NCBI GenBank assembly: GCA_015490155.1
Contig: WFYI01000012.1
Location: forward strand, 1-33,058
DNA length: 33,058 nt
Source of the DNA: Aquificaceae bacterium
GTDB taxonomy: Bacteria; Aquificota; Aquificia; Aquificales; Aquificaceae
Direction of reading: 5' to 3'
A program made the position numbers and the translations under genes. The first letter of the stretch is position 1. Each line of letters opens with the position of its first letter. Positions 6,969 to 15,729 of the stretch are shown here, one piece after another. A model generated the notes under the pieces. That model was given only the letters and a program-made list of their open reading frames with translations, was not told where the DNA came from and searched no databases.

Positions 6969-9588
6969 AAAGGTAAACCTTTAGGTTAGAGGTGGGCTTT
7001 AAAACTTTCTCAAGGGGCTTTGCAACATCGACCCTTATCAGTCCCACGGGTACGTCTATGGCTAAGGACGCACCGATGTCCTGCTTAGTTTCTTTCCAAA
7101 GCCTCTCAAAAGCGTTAGATACAGCTCCCGTGTCCGTAAACACAACTCCTTTTAAACCCCCGAAAATCGGGAATATAAGCTCTCCCCGTAAGAAGTAGTA
7201 AAACCTTCCCCCCTGGGGAAAGCCTATGGCTTCGTACTCGTAACCCCGCATATCCCTTAAACCTCCGAGGAAAAACCTATCGAACACCGGGGCTTCCTTA
7301 CCCACACCACCAAAAGCAAACCTCATGGTGATGGAAACACCTTCCTTGAACTGCAAAGGTCTTAGCAAAAAGCTATCGCTTTCAAACTTTACGTAACTTC
7401 GGGAGCCTGTAGATAGAGAGGCTCTGAAGCGTGTGTGAAAGACCCTCTTTGGAGCAAGGAGGTTATCCCTTTCGTCGTAGAGCAAAAATATACCGTACTT
7501 CCTTACGTCGTACTTTCCCTCCTGAAATCCAAAAACCTTGTTCCTGAGAGAGCTGAAAAACACACCTACCACAGCCCTCGGTTTCCACCTATAACCGAGG
7601 TTTATCGAGAAGCCCTCAGACTGAAGGTCGTAGCTGTTATGGAACTCTACACTTTTAAACAGGTTCAAATCTGTCAGAAATTTTCTTGAGAAGAGAAATC
7701 TATCCTCGAACTTCAGCCCGTAGGTTTCGTACTTTTGGCTCTTCGCATAGCTGGTAGTGGCAGAAATCCCAACCCCTAACAGGTTCTTGAGTCCCACTTC
7801 CATCTCAATCTTGAACTTCTCCTCGGTGTTGTAGGAGACAGCACCCTCAAAGTAGCCCCTGCTGTCCTCTCTTAGTTCAACAAGCCTGTGAACCAGCTTT
7901 CCATCTCTATCAACAAAGGTATCTACCTTTGCGGAGGTGAATATACCGCTCAAAACGAGGTTCCATATACTCTCGTCCACATCCCTTTCAGAATAGTACT
8001 CGTTCCCCACCAGCATGTAATGTATCTCTCGCTTTACGGTCTTATCGTTGCCGTATATCAAAGTTTCTCCGTACCTGTAGCGTTTGCCCTTTTTAACCCT
8101 GTAGATGTACGTGTACCTAATCTCTTCCTCGGACACTTCCACTTTAACGTCTGCTTCATACTTACCGTCAAGGAAGCCCTTATCCCTGAAGAATACTTCT
8201 ATATCCCTGTTTATGCTCTCGATTATCTTTGAATTGTAAACAGCAGGAAGTCTGGCTGTATAGCTCTTTAGAATTGAGGATATCTCCCTTTCCTTACCTA
8301 ATAAAAGCACGCCTGCAAGTATGAACCTCTTTCCCCTGTTTACGTCGATGGACAGGAAAACCACCTTCTTATCCTTATCCACGAGTTCTCTCTTGTCCAC
8401 GACTGGAAACGCGTACCCTTCACTTACAAGCCTATCTTTTATCTTTTTAATGGCACTTTCTATCGCCCGGGCGTCGTAGTACTCGGGAAGCTCGTCGTAA
8501 TTACCTTTATATTTAAGTTTGTACCTCGCCCCTTCGTTTATATTTACCTTCACCTTGTTCCCATCCTCAAGTACGGTTTCCACCTCCACATCCAAAAAAC
8601 CCTTTGACTTATAAAACTCCTTTACGGCCTCATTAATCTCACCTATGGAGAATATGTCTATGCTGAAAATCCTTTCCAATTTAACAAGGTGAAGGAGCTT
8701 ATCTCCCGGAAAGGATTTATTTCCGTGAAACTCAAACCTGTATCTCCTGCCTTCGACAACCCTATACTCGGGAAAGGCAAGCTTACCTCTTCCTAAAAGA
8801 GCTTTCCACGTAGCTATCGGGTGGGTCACGAGATTGTTGACGCCCATAAACAGGGAAAAGAGCTTGTCCTTAAAACCTTCTTTATGACTGCCGGACGATG
8901 GATACAGCACCCTTTTAAAACTCCCCTTAGTCTTCTTTTTGTAAATTTCTTTAAGAAACACGAAGCTCTCTATAAATCCCTCGTTCCTGAGGGTTTTTTC
9001 CATTAAAAATACAGAGTCTCCCACTTTACCCTCACGGAAGATTTCCCCTACCTTTAAACCCCCTCTGTAGAGCAAGTCTTCTTTTGGAAAGCTCTTTAAT
9101 CCTCTAAACACAACACCGCCGATGAAGTAAAGGTCTCCTTCGTTTACCTCTATGTCCAACTCAGCCTGCCCTTCGGAATCTACCCTTAGCTTTACCTTGA
9201 CACTCACGTCTAAGAAACCCCTCCCCCTGTAAAACTCTTCAAGGCGCGTTTTCAAATCGTCTAAATCTTCTTCCCTAAAAGGCTCACCTTCCCTTATGCC
9301 GAGAAAGGAAGTTATCTCACTGTCCCAGATTGCAAGGTTACCCTTTACCCTAATTTTCTTAACTGTGGGGAACCTCTCGATTAGAATTATGACGTTATCA
9401 CCCTCTTTGTAAGCTTGTACTTTCTTTATGTCTTCTACATTTTTTAGCAACAAGAGCATACGGGAGTAGTTGGTCTCATCGAGTACGTTGAGAAGGTTAT
9501 TGTTTCTCAGAGGATAATTGCTTTTTATAATTACCTGTCCTAAGGAGGCACTCACGTACGCGAGAAAAACCAGTAAGAAAGGAATCAT
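6949..9588 (-). CDS. Omp85-family outer-membrane protein with about seven POTRA-like repeats
   Basis: Outer-membrane assembly or translocation barrel protein (BamA/TamA superfamily), 879 residues. A signal peptide (1-17) is followed by POTRA-like repeats, recognisable by F-x-G-N and G-F-L-D turns: a degenerate one at 18-72, then about 74-151, 152-280 (interrupted by a roughly 60-residue insert at 213-275), 281-353, 354-418, 419-500 and 501-575. The beta-barrel spans about 577-879. FLGGLRDMRGYEY (774-786) is the lid-loop motif GG-x-R-G-Y/F typical of Omp85 proteins, and the protein ends in alternating hydrophobic residues with an aromatic terminus (FVY). Family BamA normally has five POTRAs and TamA three. 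It may be this organism's BamA or a second Omp85 paralog. No classical skp/lpx neighbour is present. Confidence 0.88.
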   Translation of the reverse strand: MIPFLLVFLAYVSASLGQVIIKSNYPLRNNNLLNVLDETNYSRMLLLLKNVEDIKKVQAYKEGDNVIILIERFPTVKKIRVKGNLAIWDSEITSFLGIREGEPFREEDLDDLKTRLEEFYRGRGFLDVSVKVKLRVDSEGQAELDIEVNEGDLYFIGGVVFRGLKSFPKEDLLYRGGLKVGEIFREGKVGDSVFLMEKTLRNEGFIESFVFLKEIYKKKTKGSFKRVLYPSSGSHKEGFKDKLFSLFMGVNNLVTHPIATWKALLGRGKLAFPEYRVVEGRRYRFEFHGNKSFPGDKLLHLVKLERIFSIDIFSIGEINEAVKEFYKSKGFLDVEVETVLEDGNKVKVNINEGARYKLKYKGNYDELPEYYDARAIESAIKKIKDRLVSEGYAFPVVDKRELVDKDKKVVFLSIDVNRGKRFILAGVLLLGKEREISSILKSYTARLPAVYNSKIIESINRDIEVFFRDKGFLDGKYEADVKVEVSEEEIRYTYIYRVKKGKRYRYGETLIYGNDKTVKREIHYMLVGNEYYSERDVDESIWNLVLSGIFTSAKVDTFVDRDGKLVHRLVELREDSRGYFEGAVSYNTEEKFKIEMEVGLKNLLGVGISATTSYAKSQKYETYGLKFEDRFLFSRKFLTDLNLFKSVEFHNSYDLQSEGFSINLGYRWKPRAVVGVFFSSLRNKVFGFQEGKYDVRKYGIFLLYDERDNLLAPKRVFHTRFRASLSTGSRSYVKFESDSFLLRPLQFKEGVSITMRFAFGGVGKEAPVFDRFFLGGLRDMRGYEYEAIGFPQGGRFYYFLRGELIFPIFGGLKGVVFTDTGAVSNAFERLWKETKQDIGASLAIDVPVGLIRVDVAKPLEKVLKPTSNLKVYLSIGFVY

Positions 9589-9628
9589 AGCCTACCGTTG
9601 GAATAGTTTACCTCAGAACGAAGGTAGT

Positions 9629-9658
9629 TTGGCTTAGCCGTACATCAGAGACTATAAT
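9629..9658 (+). promoter_or_regulatory. Promoter of mtnD (TTGGCT - 18 bp - TATAAT)
   Basis: TTGGCT at 9629-9634 and a perfect TATAAT at 9653-9658 are separated by 18 bases, a good sigma-70-type arrangement. Transcription would begin near 9665, which is after the first possible ATG (9662) and 3 bases before the second (9668). No Shine-Dalgarno is seen. Inference: the mRNA is leaderless or nearly so, and translation starts at 9668. Confidence 0.5.
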
Positions 9659-9661
9659 TTA

Positions 9662-10222
9662 ATGATTATGAGTAAGCTTATAGTGTACGGTGAAGAGGGA
9701 AGTTTGCTTGAGGAAGTCAGTGACTTTGAGGGCATATCTCGCAGGCTTTCGGAGATAGGTGTTTTATTTGAGCGTTGGGAACCAAAGATTTCCCTTAGCG
9801 TAGAAGATAGTGAAGATAGAGTCATGGAAGCTTTCAAAGAGGATATAGACCGCCTTATGAACGAGTACAGCTTCAAATCCTGTGACGTCATATCCCTTAC
9901 GCCAGACAACCCCAAAAAGGAAGAGCTTAGGCAGAAGTTCCTCGACGAGCATACCCATAGCGATTTCGAAGTGAGGTACTTCGTATACGGGGACGGCGTG
10001 TTTTACCTGCACCCGAACGATAAGGTCTATGTAGTCCACTGCGAGGGAGGAGACCTGATAAGCGTACCACCCAATACGCCCCACTGGTTCGACATGGGTT
10101 CTGAGCCGAACTTTAAGTGTATAAGGTTGTTTACGACCCCGGAAGGTTGGGTGGCTCAGTACACCGGTAGCGACATAGCTAAGAGGTTCCCAAGGTACGA
10201 GGAGATAGTCCAGCTTGGTTAA
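9662..10222 (+). CDS. mtnD: Acireductone dioxygenase (methionine salvage)
   Basis: Cupin-fold metalloenzyme converting acireductone plus O2 to the keto-acid precursor of methionine and formate. 186 residues. The metal site is complete: His97 and His99 in EHTHSDFEVRYF, Glu103, and His141 in PPNTPHWFDMG, the 3-His/1-Glu set of ARD enzymes. Two starts are possible (9662 or 9668); the upstream promoter favours 9668, removing two residues. mtnC follows with an 8-base overlap, so the two consecutive salvage steps are coupled. Confidence 0.95.
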   Translation: MIMSKLIVYGEEGSLLEEVSDFEGISRRLSEIGVLFERWEPKISLSVEDSEDRVMEAFKEDIDRLMNEYSFKSCDVISLTPDNPKKEELRQKFLDEHTHSDFEVRYFVYGDGVFYLHPNDKVYVVHCEGGDLISVPPNTPHWFDMGSEPNFKCIRLFTTPEGWVAQYTGSDIAKRFPRYEEIVQLG

Positions 10223-10892
10223 GGCAGTACTGACCGACATAGAAGGGACAACCTCCTCGATTTCATTCGTCAAAGATGTTCTTTTCCCTTACGCCAAAAA
10301 GAGGCTGCCGTCTTTCCTTAGGGAAAACGCGGAGGAGGTTAAGGAGATTTTAAAGGAGGTGGAGGCAATCGAAGGAAAGCCCTTAAGCCTTGAAGGTGCC
10401 ATAGACACTCTACTTAGGTGGATTGATGAGGACAAGAAAGCTACACCCCTTAAAGAGCTTCAAGGACTGATATGGGAAGAGGGGTACGCTAAAGGTGAGC
10501 TTAAAGGACACGTATACGAGGACGCTTACAGGAAGCTCAAGGAATGGCATCAAAGGGGCATTCCCATATACGTTTACTCCTCCGGCTCCGTAAAAGCTCA
10601 GATACTCCTCTTCTCAAATACAAATTACGGAGACTTAACGCATCTTTTCTCAGGATACTTTGATACCAAAGTTGGCAACAAGAAGGACTCTACTTCCTAC
10701 GAGAAAATCTCGGAGCGTATAGGTGTAAACCCTGAAAACATACTTTTCCTATCCGACAGTCCGGAGGAGATAGAAGCTGCCGCAAGTGTGGGTATGCAGG
10801 TTATTCGCTTTGCCAGAGAGGGGGAAAATGAACTCATCGAAGGCTTTCCCTTTCAGCAGGTTAAAAGTTTTGAAGAAATCACTATAATTTAA
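10215..10892 (+). CDS. mtnC: Enolase-phosphatase E1 (methionine salvage)
   Basis: HAD-family enzyme that enolises and then dephosphorylates 2,3-diketo-5-methylthiopentyl-1-phosphate to acireductone, the substrate of MtnD. 225 residues starting at TTG inside the end of mtnD. HAD motif I is LTDIEGTTSSI with Asp8 and Glu10, the E1-type signature; motif II is IYVYSSGSVKAQ; Lys and the terminal NILFLSDSPEEIEAA (motif IV, SDSxxE) follow. Length matches the bacterial family. Upstream salvage genes (mtnA, mtnB or mtnK) are not in the window. Confidence 0.95.
   Translation: MVKAVLTDIEGTTSSISFVKDVLFPYAKKRLPSFLRENAEEVKEILKEVEAIEGKPLSLEGAIDTLLRWIDEDKKATPLKELQGLIWEEGYAKGELKGHVYEDAYRKLKEWHQRGIPIYVYSSGSVKAQILLFSNTNYGDLTHLFSGYFDTKVGNKKDSTSYEKISERIGVNPENILFLSDSPEEIEAAASVGMQVIRFAREGENELIEGFPFQQVKSFEEITII
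10883..10888 (+). promoter_or_regulatory. TATAAT immediately before the GGDEF gene
   Basis: TATAAT ends 6 bases before ATG at 10895, so the predicted start point is the ATG itself. The surrounding 12-mer ACTATAATTTAA (10881-10892) is identical to the one at mtnD (9651-9662). No good -35 element is seen, and the hexamer also encodes the last residues of MtnC, so chance is possible. Confidence 0.3.
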
Positions 10893-10894
10893 CC

Positions 10895-12319
10895 ATGTCT
10901 CTAAGAAGTAAAGTTTTACTAACGATAATCTCTACGTCTACGTCACTTTTTGTTCTGTCCCTTGGGTTCATGGTATTTCTCTTCTACAAAGACCTAAATA
11001 ACGATATAGATAACACGTACAAAACCATCTATAACCTTTACAAAACTCTGGCGGAGAGTAGCGTAGGAAATCACAACTACGAAGCGGAGGTTGAGCTTAA
11101 AAATTGTGAAAGAAAAAGGGGATATTTCTTAGAAGTCGATGCCCTTTACGTGGGAAGTTTAGAGCGAAAAGGTGGTAAGTGTGTGTTCAGGGGTAGGAAA
11201 GTTAATGAGGTTCTGCGTGCAATTTCTGAGATACACGATGCCGTTTACCTGCTGGTGTACTACCGTGAGACCGTAGAAAGTTTAAAAGAGAGGGGTTCAC
11301 CAGATTTCTTCGATAGGTTTTTAAAAAAGAGAAAACTAATAGGCAATTACGTCGTCGAAGGAACTTACATACCGCAAATTTTAAAATCCTTAGAGAAGAT
11401 AAGGGGATACGACATAGTCGGCGGATTTACGGACAAAAAGCTCGTTATTGAATACCCAATCATAGACATAAAAGACATGCCCTTAGGTAGGATAGTGTTC
11501 GTAAAAGACATATCGACCGCGTTTAACAGGTTTTTCGCAAATGTAGGTATATTCGGAGCATACAACTTAATCCTGATAGGTATACTTTCTTTGGTCTTCT
11601 ACGCTCTATTCAACAAAATCCTTAGCGACGTGTACCTCTTGGAAAAACTGGCATCGGAGTTCCAAGCGGGTAAGTTTGAACATATAAGCCTGCTGTCCAA
11701 AAAAATCAAAAGGGGTAACGGAGACGAGATGGAAAGGTTAAAAAGGGCTGTTTACATAATGGCTTCCGAGCTTGAAGACTTGATAAACCAATTGAAAAAG
11801 GATAAGGAAAAGCTTGAGGAAATAGCCTACAAAGACCCCTTAACGGGTCTGTACAACAGAAGGTTCTTCTTAGAGCATGCAAAGGCTCTCTTTGAACATG
11901 CAAAAAGGTACAGTTCCCCTCTATCCGTACTGTTGATGGACATAGACAACTTCAAGAGGATAAACGATACATACGGACACGACGTAGGCGATATGGTTAT
12001 CCAAAGACTCGCCGAGGTAATAAAGTCCACATCCAGAGGTTCTGATATACCTGCAAGGTGGGGAGGCGAAGAGTTTATATTACTTCTGCCCTCTACAGAT
12101 ACCAAGGGTGCAAAGCTAGTTGCAGAAAGGGTAAGGAACCTATTCAAAAACTCGAGGTTAAAGGTAGGGAACGAGCAGGTTGGAACAACCGTAAGTATAG
12201 GTGTAAGTGAGTACAGGGGACAGGAAAAACTGGAGCAGCTTCTTAAAGAAGCCGACGAAGCTCTTTACACTGCAAAAAGGAGTGGTAAGGATAGAGTAGA
12301 GGTTTACACCTCCGAGTAA
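10895..12319 (+). CDS. Membrane-bound sensor diguanylate cyclase (GGDEF)
   Basis: Makes the second messenger c-di-GMP from two GTP. 474 residues: first membrane segment (about 8-31), a periplasmic sensor region (about 32-217) with no family I recognise, second membrane segment (about 218-240), a HAMP/coiled linker (240-305), then a GGDEF domain (about 308-470) beginning DPLTGLYNRRFF. The catalytic loop is GGEEF (390-394), an active form. RGSD at 381-384 is a canonical RxxD inhibitory site five residues upstream, so feedback inhibition is likely. It may control motility or surface attachment. The stop overlaps the convergent oxidoreductase by 16 bases. Confidence 0.95.
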   Translation: MSLRSKVLLTIISTSTSLFVLSLGFMVFLFYKDLNNDIDNTYKTIYNLYKTLAESSVGNHNYEAEVELKNCERKRGYFLEVDALYVGSLERKGGKCVFRGRKVNEVLRAISEIHDAVYLLVYYRETVESLKERGSPDFFDRFLKKRKLIGNYVVEGTYIPQILKSLEKIRGYDIVGGFTDKKLVIEYPIIDIKDMPLGRIVFVKDISTAFNRFFANVGIFGAYNLILIGILSLVFYALFNKILSDVYLLEKLASEFQAGKFEHISLLSKKIKRGNGDEMERLKRAVYIMASELEDLINQLKKDKEKLEEIAYKDPLTGLYNRRFFLEHAKALFEHAKRYSSPLSVLLMDIDNFKRINDTYGHDVGDMVIQRLAEVIKSTSRGSDIPARWGGEEFILLLPSTDTKGAKLVAERVRNLFKNSRLKVGNEQVGTTVSIGVSEYRGQEKLEQLLKEADEALYTAKRSGKDRVEVYTSE

Positions 12320-13686
12320 AGAGGTACTTCGTGGGAGGGATTTCCTAAAGACCTTATGTATAAATTTTTCAGAAGCCTTTTGTCGACCTCACCGAGTTCC
12401 CTGTTGAGTTTCAGGAAAGTATGGAACAGAACTCCAGAAGCCTCCAGCCCGAGACCTTTATCGTGTATCACCTTGTCTTTCCAAGAACTCAGTTTGCTTA
12501 AAAACGGGTTTGCCGCATTTATCCGTCTGTTCTTAGGAACCCCTACGAACTGATAACCCCTTACCTTACCCTCCCTTAGAAACACCTTCACGAGGTAGTT
12601 TTCATACTCAACACTCAAGGACTCCTCGGCATCCTCGAATATACCTCCGCTCCCCGCGGTCACGCCTCTGGTCTTCACCGCGTTGTAGTCCACCAGCCCC
12701 TCGTTAACAACCCTCTTCCCGGCCATGTTAAAACCGGCAACGTATCCCGCTTGCTGAGCCGGAGGGAAGAGAGCTATCCACCTGTGGTTCCCCCAAACGT
12801 CCACGCCTGAAGCTATATCCCCGGCTGCAAACACGTCCGGGTCTGAAGTCTGCTGATACTCATTAACGAGTATTCCCCCTATGGGTTTACCGAGCTTCTT
12901 ATCCGTGTGTATCTCTATATTAGTCCCCTCCACCAGGTAGGTTCGGGGTCTTACGCCCGTGGAGATAATAACCATGTCAGTCTTTATAAAGAAACTCCTA
13001 TCAGAACCTCGGGGCTTAACCTCAACGGCTTCAACCCAGTCCTTACCGTGAAAGGCTACAACCTGATGTTCAAGATAAAAGTTAATTCCCTCTTTCTGCA
13101 AAACTTGCATATACTTTAGTCCCATCTCTTTGTCTAACATTCGGGGGAGGACTCTGTCAAAAATCTCTACCACGGAGACCTCAACACCCATGTGTTTTAG
13201 AGTCTCTGCGTCCTCAATCCCTATAGGTCCCGCTCCCACTATAACTGCCCTTTTCACCTTGCCCGACACTACCCAGCTCCTTATCTTCAACGCATCGTCA
13301 AGGGTCTTAGCCGTCGTCACGCCCGAAAGTTTCACACCCTCTATGGGGGGTATAAAGGCAAAAGCGCCCGCCGCAAGCAAACACCTGTCGTAAGACACCT
13401 CCTCACCCTTGGCTGTTATAACGACCTTCCGTAGGTTATCCACCCTTACCACTTCGCTTTTGGGTCTGAAGTCAACCCTGTTGGTCTCGTAGAACCTTTC
13501 CCCTCCTTTGTAAAAAAGAGCCTCAGGGAGTATGTCGTCCCTTATCACGTTCTCCATGCAGTTGGGTGCGTAGGTGGGGTGTTCTTCGTCGGAGAGAAGT
13601 ATTATCTCGCTCTGTCTATCAACTTTTCTGAAAGCCTCTACCGCGCTCGCCGCCGCGGGACCGTTTCCCACTATAACAACTTTCAT
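12304..13686 (-). CDS. FAD/NAD(P)-dependent oxidoreductase, CoA-disulfide-reductase/NADH-oxidase type
   Basis: Pyridine-nucleotide disulfide oxidoreductase of 460 residues. Seen: FAD-binding start VVIVGNGPAAASAVEAF (3-19), second Rossmann motif VIVGAGPIGIEDAETL, and the flavin-ribityl motif VFAAGDIA. Single-Cys family members (CoA disulfide reductase, NADH oxidase/peroxidase) carry a redox Cys near residue 42-44; here Cys43 in YAPNCMENVI is in that place, although the local sequence is unusual. A C-terminal dimerisation-type domain (about 340-460) follows. The substrate cannot be decided. It lies 9 bases downstream of pepA on the same strand. Confidence 0.85.
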   Translation of the reverse strand: MKVVIVGNGPAAASAVEAFRKVDRQSEIILLSDEEHPTYAPNCMENVIRDDILPEALFYKGGERFYETNRVDFRPKSEVVRVDNLRKVVITAKGEEVSYDRCLLAAGAFAFIPPIEGVKLSGVTTAKTLDDALKIRSWVVSGKVKRAVIVGAGPIGIEDAETLKHMGVEVSVVEIFDRVLPRMLDKEMGLKYMQVLQKEGINFYLEHQVVAFHGKDWVEAVEVKPRGSDRSFFIKTDMVIISTGVRPRTYLVEGTNIEIHTDKKLGKPIGGILVNEYQQTSDPDVFAAGDIASGVDVWGNHRWIALFPPAQQAGYVAGFNMAGKRVVNEGLVDYNAVKTRGVTAGSGGIFEDAEESLSVEYENYLVKVFLREGKVRGYQFVGVPKNRRINAANPFLSKLSSWKDKVIHDKGLGLEASGVLFHTFLKLNRELGEVDKRLLKNLYIRSLGNPSHEVPLYSEV

Positions 13687-13695
13687 ACCAGCACC

Positions 13696-15147
13696 TTAGA
13701 TGGAAAGTATGTACTCAACGCACGTTCTAACACCGAATCCCGTACCGCCCTTCGAGTAGTAAGCGTAATCCTCCTTAGACCAAGCGGGACCAGCTATGTC
13801 CAAGTGTATCCACTTTATACCCTCGCCCACGAACTCCTGAAGGAACATAGCCGCGGTAATCGCCCCGCCGTACCTACCTCCGGTGTTGAGAACATCTGCG
13901 AAAGTATTTTTTATGTGCTTTCTTAACCGCTCGTCATCCATAGGAAGCTCCCAAACTCTTTCCCCGGTTCTCCCTGCTATAGATTTAAGCTCTTTTGCAA
14001 ATTTCTCATCGTTCGTGAAAAGTCCTGCGGTGTACTCTCCGAGGGCTACCATACATGCCCCGGTCAGCGTAGCCATGTCTATAATTCTTGAGGGCTTGAG
14101 TTCTGATGCGTAAGACAGAGCGTCCGCGAGGGTAATACGCCCCTCGGCGTCCGTGTTGTCCACCTCAATAGTCTTTCCGTTCTTAGCCCTTATTATGTCA
14201 TCTGGCCTGTAGGCACTCCCAGAGGGCATGTTCTCCGCCGCACCTATTATGCCGTGAACCTCAACCTTAGGTTTGAGCTGAGCTATAGCCCTCATTATCC
14301 CCAAAACCGCACAGGCACCCGATTTGTCCATCTTCATAGTTCTCATAAAATTGCCGGTCTTTATATTTAAGCCTCCGCTGTCAAAGGTCAGTCCCTTACC
14401 CACGATGGCTATCCTGTCCTTAGCCTTTCCCTTGGGCTTGTAGGTTATGTGTATGAACCTCGGGGGTGTAGCCGAACCCTTCCCCACGTTCCAGAGGGCG
14501 AGCATTCCCATGTCTTGTATTTCCTTCTCGTCGTAAATCTTGCACTCAAGCCCGTACTCTTCGGCGAGCTTTTTTGCTTCTTCCGCAAGGGTTATGGGGT
14601 TTATAACGTTCCCCGGTTCGTTCACGAGTCCCCTTGCGTATAGCTGAGCTTCCGCAAGTATTTTCCCTTTTTCCACTTCCTTTTTATCGCCTCCAACGAG
14701 GTTTACCCTTTTAACCTCAAACTTGCCCTCACCGTTATCCTTTGAGGTTTTATACTTCTCAAAGCTGTAATTACCGAGTATTAAACCTTCCGTCAGAACC
14801 TTTGAAAGCTCCTTCACGCGTCTGTCCTCCGTCAGAAGAACGTCCGCGGAGCTTACCTTGTCTTTTTTAAGTCTTTTGATAAGGTTGGCACCAGCCCTGC
14901 GGTATGTATCCTCATTCACAGCAGACCTCTTGCCCAAGCCAACGAGGTAAACTACGTCAACGCCTCCTTCGAGGGTTTGGAGCTTAACTACTTGGGACTC
15001 TTTGCCCTTGAAACTCTCAAGCCTTTTAAGTTCATTTATTCTCTTCTTGAGCTTGCTAGGTATTCCCTCGGGCAGTTTATCCCTGCCTTCGGGAAGGAAA
15101 ATTCCTAAAACCTTGGATTTTATATCTTTAACTACCTTAACGTCCAT
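13696..15147 (-). CDS. pepA: Leucyl (cytosol) aminopeptidase, M17
   Basis: Two-metal exopeptidase removing N-terminal residues from peptides. 483 residues: N-terminal domain (about 1-165), then the catalytic domain with VGKGLTFDSGGLNIK (metal Lys and Asp), MKMDKSGACAV, and the family signature NTDAEGRITLADAL. GGAITAAMFLQEF and WIHLDIAGPAW are further M17 blocks. GGAGGT-type Shine-Dalgarno precedes ATG (plus-strand ACCTCC at 15155-15160). E. coli PepA also binds DNA; nothing here tests that. Confidence 0.96.
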   Translation of the reverse strand: MDVKVVKDIKSKVLGIFLPEGRDKLPEGIPSKLKKRINELKRLESFKGKESQVVKLQTLEGGVDVVYLVGLGKRSAVNEDTYRRAGANLIKRLKKDKVSSADVLLTEDRRVKELSKVLTEGLILGNYSFEKYKTSKDNGEGKFEVKRVNLVGGDKKEVEKGKILAEAQLYARGLVNEPGNVINPITLAEEAKKLAEEYGLECKIYDEKEIQDMGMLALWNVGKGSATPPRFIHITYKPKGKAKDRIAIVGKGLTFDSGGLNIKTGNFMRTMKMDKSGACAVLGIMRAIAQLKPKVEVHGIIGAAENMPSGSAYRPDDIIRAKNGKTIEVDNTDAEGRITLADALSYASELKPSRIIDMATLTGACMVALGEYTAGLFTNDEKFAKELKSIAGRTGERVWELPMDDERLRKHIKNTFADVLNTGGRYGGAITAAMFLQEFVGEGIKWIHLDIAGPAWSKEDYAYYSKGGTGFGVRTCVEYILSI

Positions 15148-15228
15148 ACTATATACCTCCGTGGTAAGTGTAAAAAATATCCTAACCTAAACCGAGTGGA
15201 AACCCTTAGACTTTAATTGTATTCAGCT

Positions 15229-15648
15229 TCAGCAAATATCATAGATTAACTGCCGAACCTTTACCTCTACGGTATCTCTCACCTTTCTAAACTCACTGAG
15301 AATTTCATCTTTATTCCCCTCAACCTTTGCAGGGTCGGGTAGCCCCCAGTGCAGGGTATCTACCCCGGGAATAAACGGGCAGGTCTCAGCAGCGTCCTCG
15401 CAAAGAGTGATTACATAATCCAGCTCGCTTAGCGGGATGTCTTCAAGGGACTTAGATTTGTTCCTTGAGATATCTATCCCCTTCTCAGCCATGACCTTGA
15501 TAGCAAGTGGATGGACGTATCCACAAGGGTTAGAACCTGCGGAATACACCTCTATATCTTTTCCTAATTTTTTTGCGTAATACTTTCCGAACCCTTCTGC
15601 CATCTGGCTCCTTGCAGAATTGCCCGTACATATAAAGGCTACTTTCAT
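15229..15648 (-). CDS. arsC: Thioredoxin-coupled arsenate reductase / low-molecular-weight phosphatase
   Basis: 139 residues with an LMW-PTP fold. The P-loop is CTGNSARS (Cys7 to Ser14). Cys83 and Cys90 in LCEDAAETC match the Cys82/Cys89 pair of thioredoxin-type ArsC, and DPA (105-107) gives the general-acid Asp. This triple-Cys pattern favours arsenate reduction over pure phosphatase activity. No ars efflux or arsR gene is nearby. Divergent from thrC. No Shine-Dalgarno; TAGAAT lies 7 bases before ATG. Confidence 0.88.
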   Translation of the reverse strand: MKVAFICTGNSARSQMAEGFGKYYAKKLGKDIEVYSAGSNPCGYVHPLAIKVMAEKGIDISRNKSKSLEDIPLSELDYVITLCEDAAETCPFIPGVDTLHWGLPDPAKVEGNKDEILSEFRKVRDTVEVKVRQLIYDIC

Positions 15649-15655
15649 AAGCTTA

Positions 15656-15705
15656 ATTCTACCCGACCATCAAACCCTCTTAGAACCCGGTTGAGGTTTT
15701 ATAAT
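15656..15705. promoter_or_regulatory. Divergent -10 elements for arsC and thrC
   Basis: For arsC, TAGAAT (15661-15656, minus) leaves 7 bases to the start, predicting an almost leaderless mRNA. For thrC, TATAAT (15700-15705, plus) predicts a start near 15712, giving an 18-base leader that keeps the GGAGGAAG ribosome site at 15718-15725. The -35 regions are weak for both. Confidence 0.4.
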
Positions 15706-15729
15706 ATTAGGATTTACGGAGGAAGTTAA

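Noticed and set aside
15148-15228. A promoter for pepA (TTTCCA - 17 bp - TATTTT on the minus strand)
   Set aside because: Spacing is right but both hexamers are poor matches, and pepA may simply be read through from arsC.
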